The notes beneath the pieces were generated by a model. The model saw nothing but the letters and a program-made list of their open reading frames with translations. It made no database searches and was not told the origin of the DNA. This document shows, piece after piece, positions 62,310 to 64,000 of a stretch of 64,000 nt of DNA. The stretch is from Alphaproteobacteria bacterium. GTDB lineage: Bacteria; Pseudomonadota; Alphaproteobacteria; Rhizobiales; Xanthobacteraceae. The stretch is taken from positions 2,356,001-2,420,000 of the forward strand of contig JBBCGH010000001.1 in the NCBI GenBank assembly GCA_037200445.1, written 5' to 3'. The position numbers and the translations under genes are program-made. How positions within the stretch are numbered: position 1 is the stretch's first letter; each line of letters begins with the position of its first letter.

Positions 62310-62474
62310 GAAACTCCGGTGTCATCCCGATCGGACCGAGGAGAGCCCGGGAACTCACGCTCCTTATCGTAGGCGGCCGATAGCGGGATACATGAAATCC
62401 GGATAGCTGCCCCCGCGGCTTTCGGGATGGCAAAACCCTGTGTATAAGCCCCGGCGATCAAAGGAGTACGTGTC

Positions 62475-63863
62475 ATGCCCGAGCGTTGGACGCCAGAGAG
62501 CTGGCGGGGCAAGCCCATCGTGCAGGTTCCGCAATATCCGGACGCCGCCAGGCTTGGCGCCATCGAGGCACAGCTTGCGACCTTTCCGCCGCTCGTTTTT
62601 GCAGGGGAAGCCCGCAACCTGAAGAGATCGCTCGCCCGTGTGGCGAAGGGCGACGCTTTCCTGCTGCAGGGCGGCGACTGCGCCGAGAGTTTCGAGGACC
62701 ACAGCGCGAACTCGATCCGCGATTTCTTCCGCGTGTTCCTGCAGATGGCGGTGGTGCTCACCTTCGCGGCAGCTTCGCCCGTGGTGAAGGTCGGCCGCAT
62801 TGCCGGGCAGTTCGCGAAACCGCGCTCCTCGCCGACGGAGAAGAGGGACGGCATCGAGCTGCCGAGCTATCGCGGCGACATCGTCAATGGGGCCGAGTTC
62901 ACGACGGCCGCGCGCACGCCCGACCCGGCACGCCTGATCGAGGCCTACCATCAGTCGGCCGCGACCTTGAACCTGCTGCGCGCCTTCGCGCATGGCGGCT
63001 ACGCGAGCCTTGGACGCGTGCATCAATGGATGCTCGGTTTTGTAAAGGACCCGAAGGCGATGGACCGCTACCGGCAGGTGGCGGACCGCATCACCGAAAC
63101 GCTCGCCTTCATGCAGGCGTGCGGGCTCGATCTCGAGGATCACCCCGACCTGCGCGGGACCGATGTCTACACCAGCCACGAGGCGCTGCTGCTCGGCTAC
63201 GAGCAGGCGATGACCCGCCAGGATTCGACGACCGGCGACTGGTACTGCTGCTCCGGCCACATGGTCTGGATCGGTGACCGCACGCGGCAGACCGATCATG
63301 CGCACGTCGAGTACTTCCGTGGCATCAAGAATCCGATCGGCATGAAATGCGGGCCCTCGCTGAAGGCCGACGATCTGTTGCGCCTGATCGACATTCTCAA
63401 TCCCGAGAACGAGGCGGGCCGGCTGACCCTGATCTGCCGCTTCGGTGCCGACAAGGTGGGCGACAATCTTCCCGCGCTGGTGCGTGCGGTGAAGCGCGAG
63501 GGCAGGGCGGTGGTATGGTCCTGCGATCCGATGCACGGCAACACGATCACGGCCGAGAGCGGCTACAAGACGAGGCCGTTCGACCGCATCCTCTCCGAGG
63601 TGAAGACCTTCTTCGCCGTGCATGCGGCCGAAGGCACCCATGGCGGCGGCGTGCACCTGGAGATGACCGGCACCGACGTGACGGAGTGCACCGGCGGCGC
63701 GCGTGCGATCCGCGATCAGGATCTGAACGACCGCTATCACACGCTCTGCGACCCGCGGCTCAACGCCGAGCAGGCGATCGAGCTGGCTTTCCTGCTGGCC
63801 GAGCTGCTCAAGGCCGAGCGGGCCGCGAAGGCGAAGCCGCTGCAGGTCGCGGCGGGGTTGTGA
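62475..63863 (+). CDS. Class II 3-deoxy-D-arabino-heptulosonate 7-phosphate synthase
   Basis: The protein has 462 residues. It is of the plant/mycobacterial class II type, as shown by [60 protein letters not shown] and [21 protein letters not shown] metal site lies in [20 protein letters not shown]. It condenses phosphoenolpyruvate and erythrose-4-phosphate, the first step of the shikimate pathway. Rhizobiales commonly use this class instead of AroF/G/H. AAAGGAG precedes ATG 62475. Confidence 0.96.
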   Translation: MPERWTPESWRGKPIVQVPQYPDAARLGAIEAQLATFPPLVFAGEARNLKRSLARVAKGDAFLLQGGDCAESFEDHSANSIRDFFRVFLQMAVVLTFAAASPVVKVGRIAGQFAKPRSSPTEKRDGIELPSYRGDIVNGAEFTTAARTPDPARLIEAYHQSAATLNLLRAFAHGGYASLGRVHQWMLGFVKDPKAMDRYRQVADRITETLAFMQACGLDLEDHPDLRGTDVYTSHEALLLGYEQAMTRQDSTTGDWYCCSGHMVWIGDRTRQTDHAHVEYFRGIKNPIGMKCGPSLKADDLLRLIDILNPENEAGRLTLICRFGADKVGDNLPALVRAVKREGRAVVWSCDPMHGNTITAESGYKTRPFDRILSEVKTFFAVHAAEGTHGGGVHLEMTGTDVTECTGGARAIRDQDLNDRYHTLCDPRLNAEQAIELAFLLAELLKAERAAKAKPLQVAAGL

Positions 63864-63951
63864 TCGTCGCTGCGGGAACGATTGCTTTCGGTTAAAGAGT
63901 TCCGGGCGTGGCCGCGCGCCGCGCCTGATTTGTTGCAGGGGGGCTGAGGCC

Positions 63952-64000
63952 GTGTTCCGGATGTGGCGCGCCACGCTGAATTCGTGGCGCGGTCTGATTG
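63952..64000 (+). CDS. dgkA: Probable diacylglycerol kinase, N-terminal fragment (cut by window end)
   Basis: Only 16 codons are visible from GTG 63952 (VFRMWRATLNSWRGLI), or 13 from ATG 63961. RATLNSWRGL matches the N-terminal amphipathic segment of alphaproteobacterial DgkA as I recall it. AGGGGGG lies eight bases upstream of the GTG. The assignment is tentative because nearly all of the gene is outside the window. Confidence 0.5.
   Translation, partial: MFRMWRATLNSWRGLI

Noticed and set aside
62364-63974. Long reverse-strand open frame opposite DAHP synthase
   Set aside because: It is antisense to a clear class II DAHP synthase and has no recognisable domain.

Overview
The window is GC-rich, densely coded chromosomal DNA of an alphaproteobacterium, most likely in the Hyphomicrobiales (Rhizobiales), near Bradyrhizobium, Rhodopseudomonas or the Xanthobacteraceae. 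This is judged from protein families and gene order: ccmI-E-F-H (cycHJKL), degP and an OmpR-type two-component pair leading into glnE; DivJ/PleC-type orphan kinases; DUF1289, DUF2059 and TIGR02281 proteins; Bug/TctC and TakP-like receptors; a class II DAHP synthase; and several palindromic intergenic repeats typical of this group. No rRNA operon, prophage, insertion sequence or CRISPR array is visible.

Layout. 1-4468: cytochrome c maturation genes (ccmI partial, ccmE, ccmF, ccmH). A reverse-strand toxin-antitoxin pair is wedged between ccmF and ccmH. 4465-13637: ketopantoate-reductase-like gene, SGNH-like protein, DegP protease, response regulator plus kinase, glnE. 13647-19992: PAS histidine kinase, aminopeptidase N, Bug-type receptor. 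20008-25406: small coiled-coil gene with a perfect CRP-type palindrome upstream, a CDF transporter with three C-terminal domains, nitronate monooxygenase, a pair of palindromic repeats, a luciferase-like oxidoreductase and a cyclase. 25471-33131: ABC-2 exporter, dusA, TauE-like permease, retropepsin-like protease, DUF1289, second orphan kinase, glutathione S-transferase, metallo-beta-lactamase-fold protein. 33233-39914: a caspase-fold protein whose catalytic His and Cys are both replaced, two very small genes, a 3-hydroxyisobutyrate-dehydrogenase-like gene, a GH25 lysozyme, mrp, a second toxin-antitoxin pair and a PKHD-type hydroxylase. 40039-43748: a helical periplasmic protein translationally coupled to a MauG/CcpA-type di-heme peroxidase fused to a cupredoxin, then an unknown membrane protein. 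43867-49562: three paralogous Tat-exported TRAP receptors facing one convergent TRAP QM membrane pair. 49876-57334: two chemoreceptors carrying PilZ domains flank EamA, moaA, DUF971, an L,D-transpeptidase, tRNA-Val(CAC) and a lipoprotein. 57411-64000: gph, rpiA, DUF2059, gor, a Cys-rich secreted peptide, an MFS transporter, DAHP synthase and the start of a probable dgkA.

Themes. Much of the window serves envelope and redox physiology: c-type cytochrome assembly (needed by the di-heme peroxidase), periplasmic proteolysis, peptidoglycan remodelling and glutathione reduction. Solute capture is prominent, with TRAP, Bug, ABC, TauE, MFS and EamA systems. Signalling is carried by three histidine kinases and two probable c-di-GMP-responsive chemoreceptors. 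The most unusual points are the pseudo-caspase, the peroxidase-cupredoxin fusion with its coupled partner, the toxin-antitoxin insertion inside the ccm cluster, and the paired palindromic repeats, one of which supplies a neighbouring stop codon.
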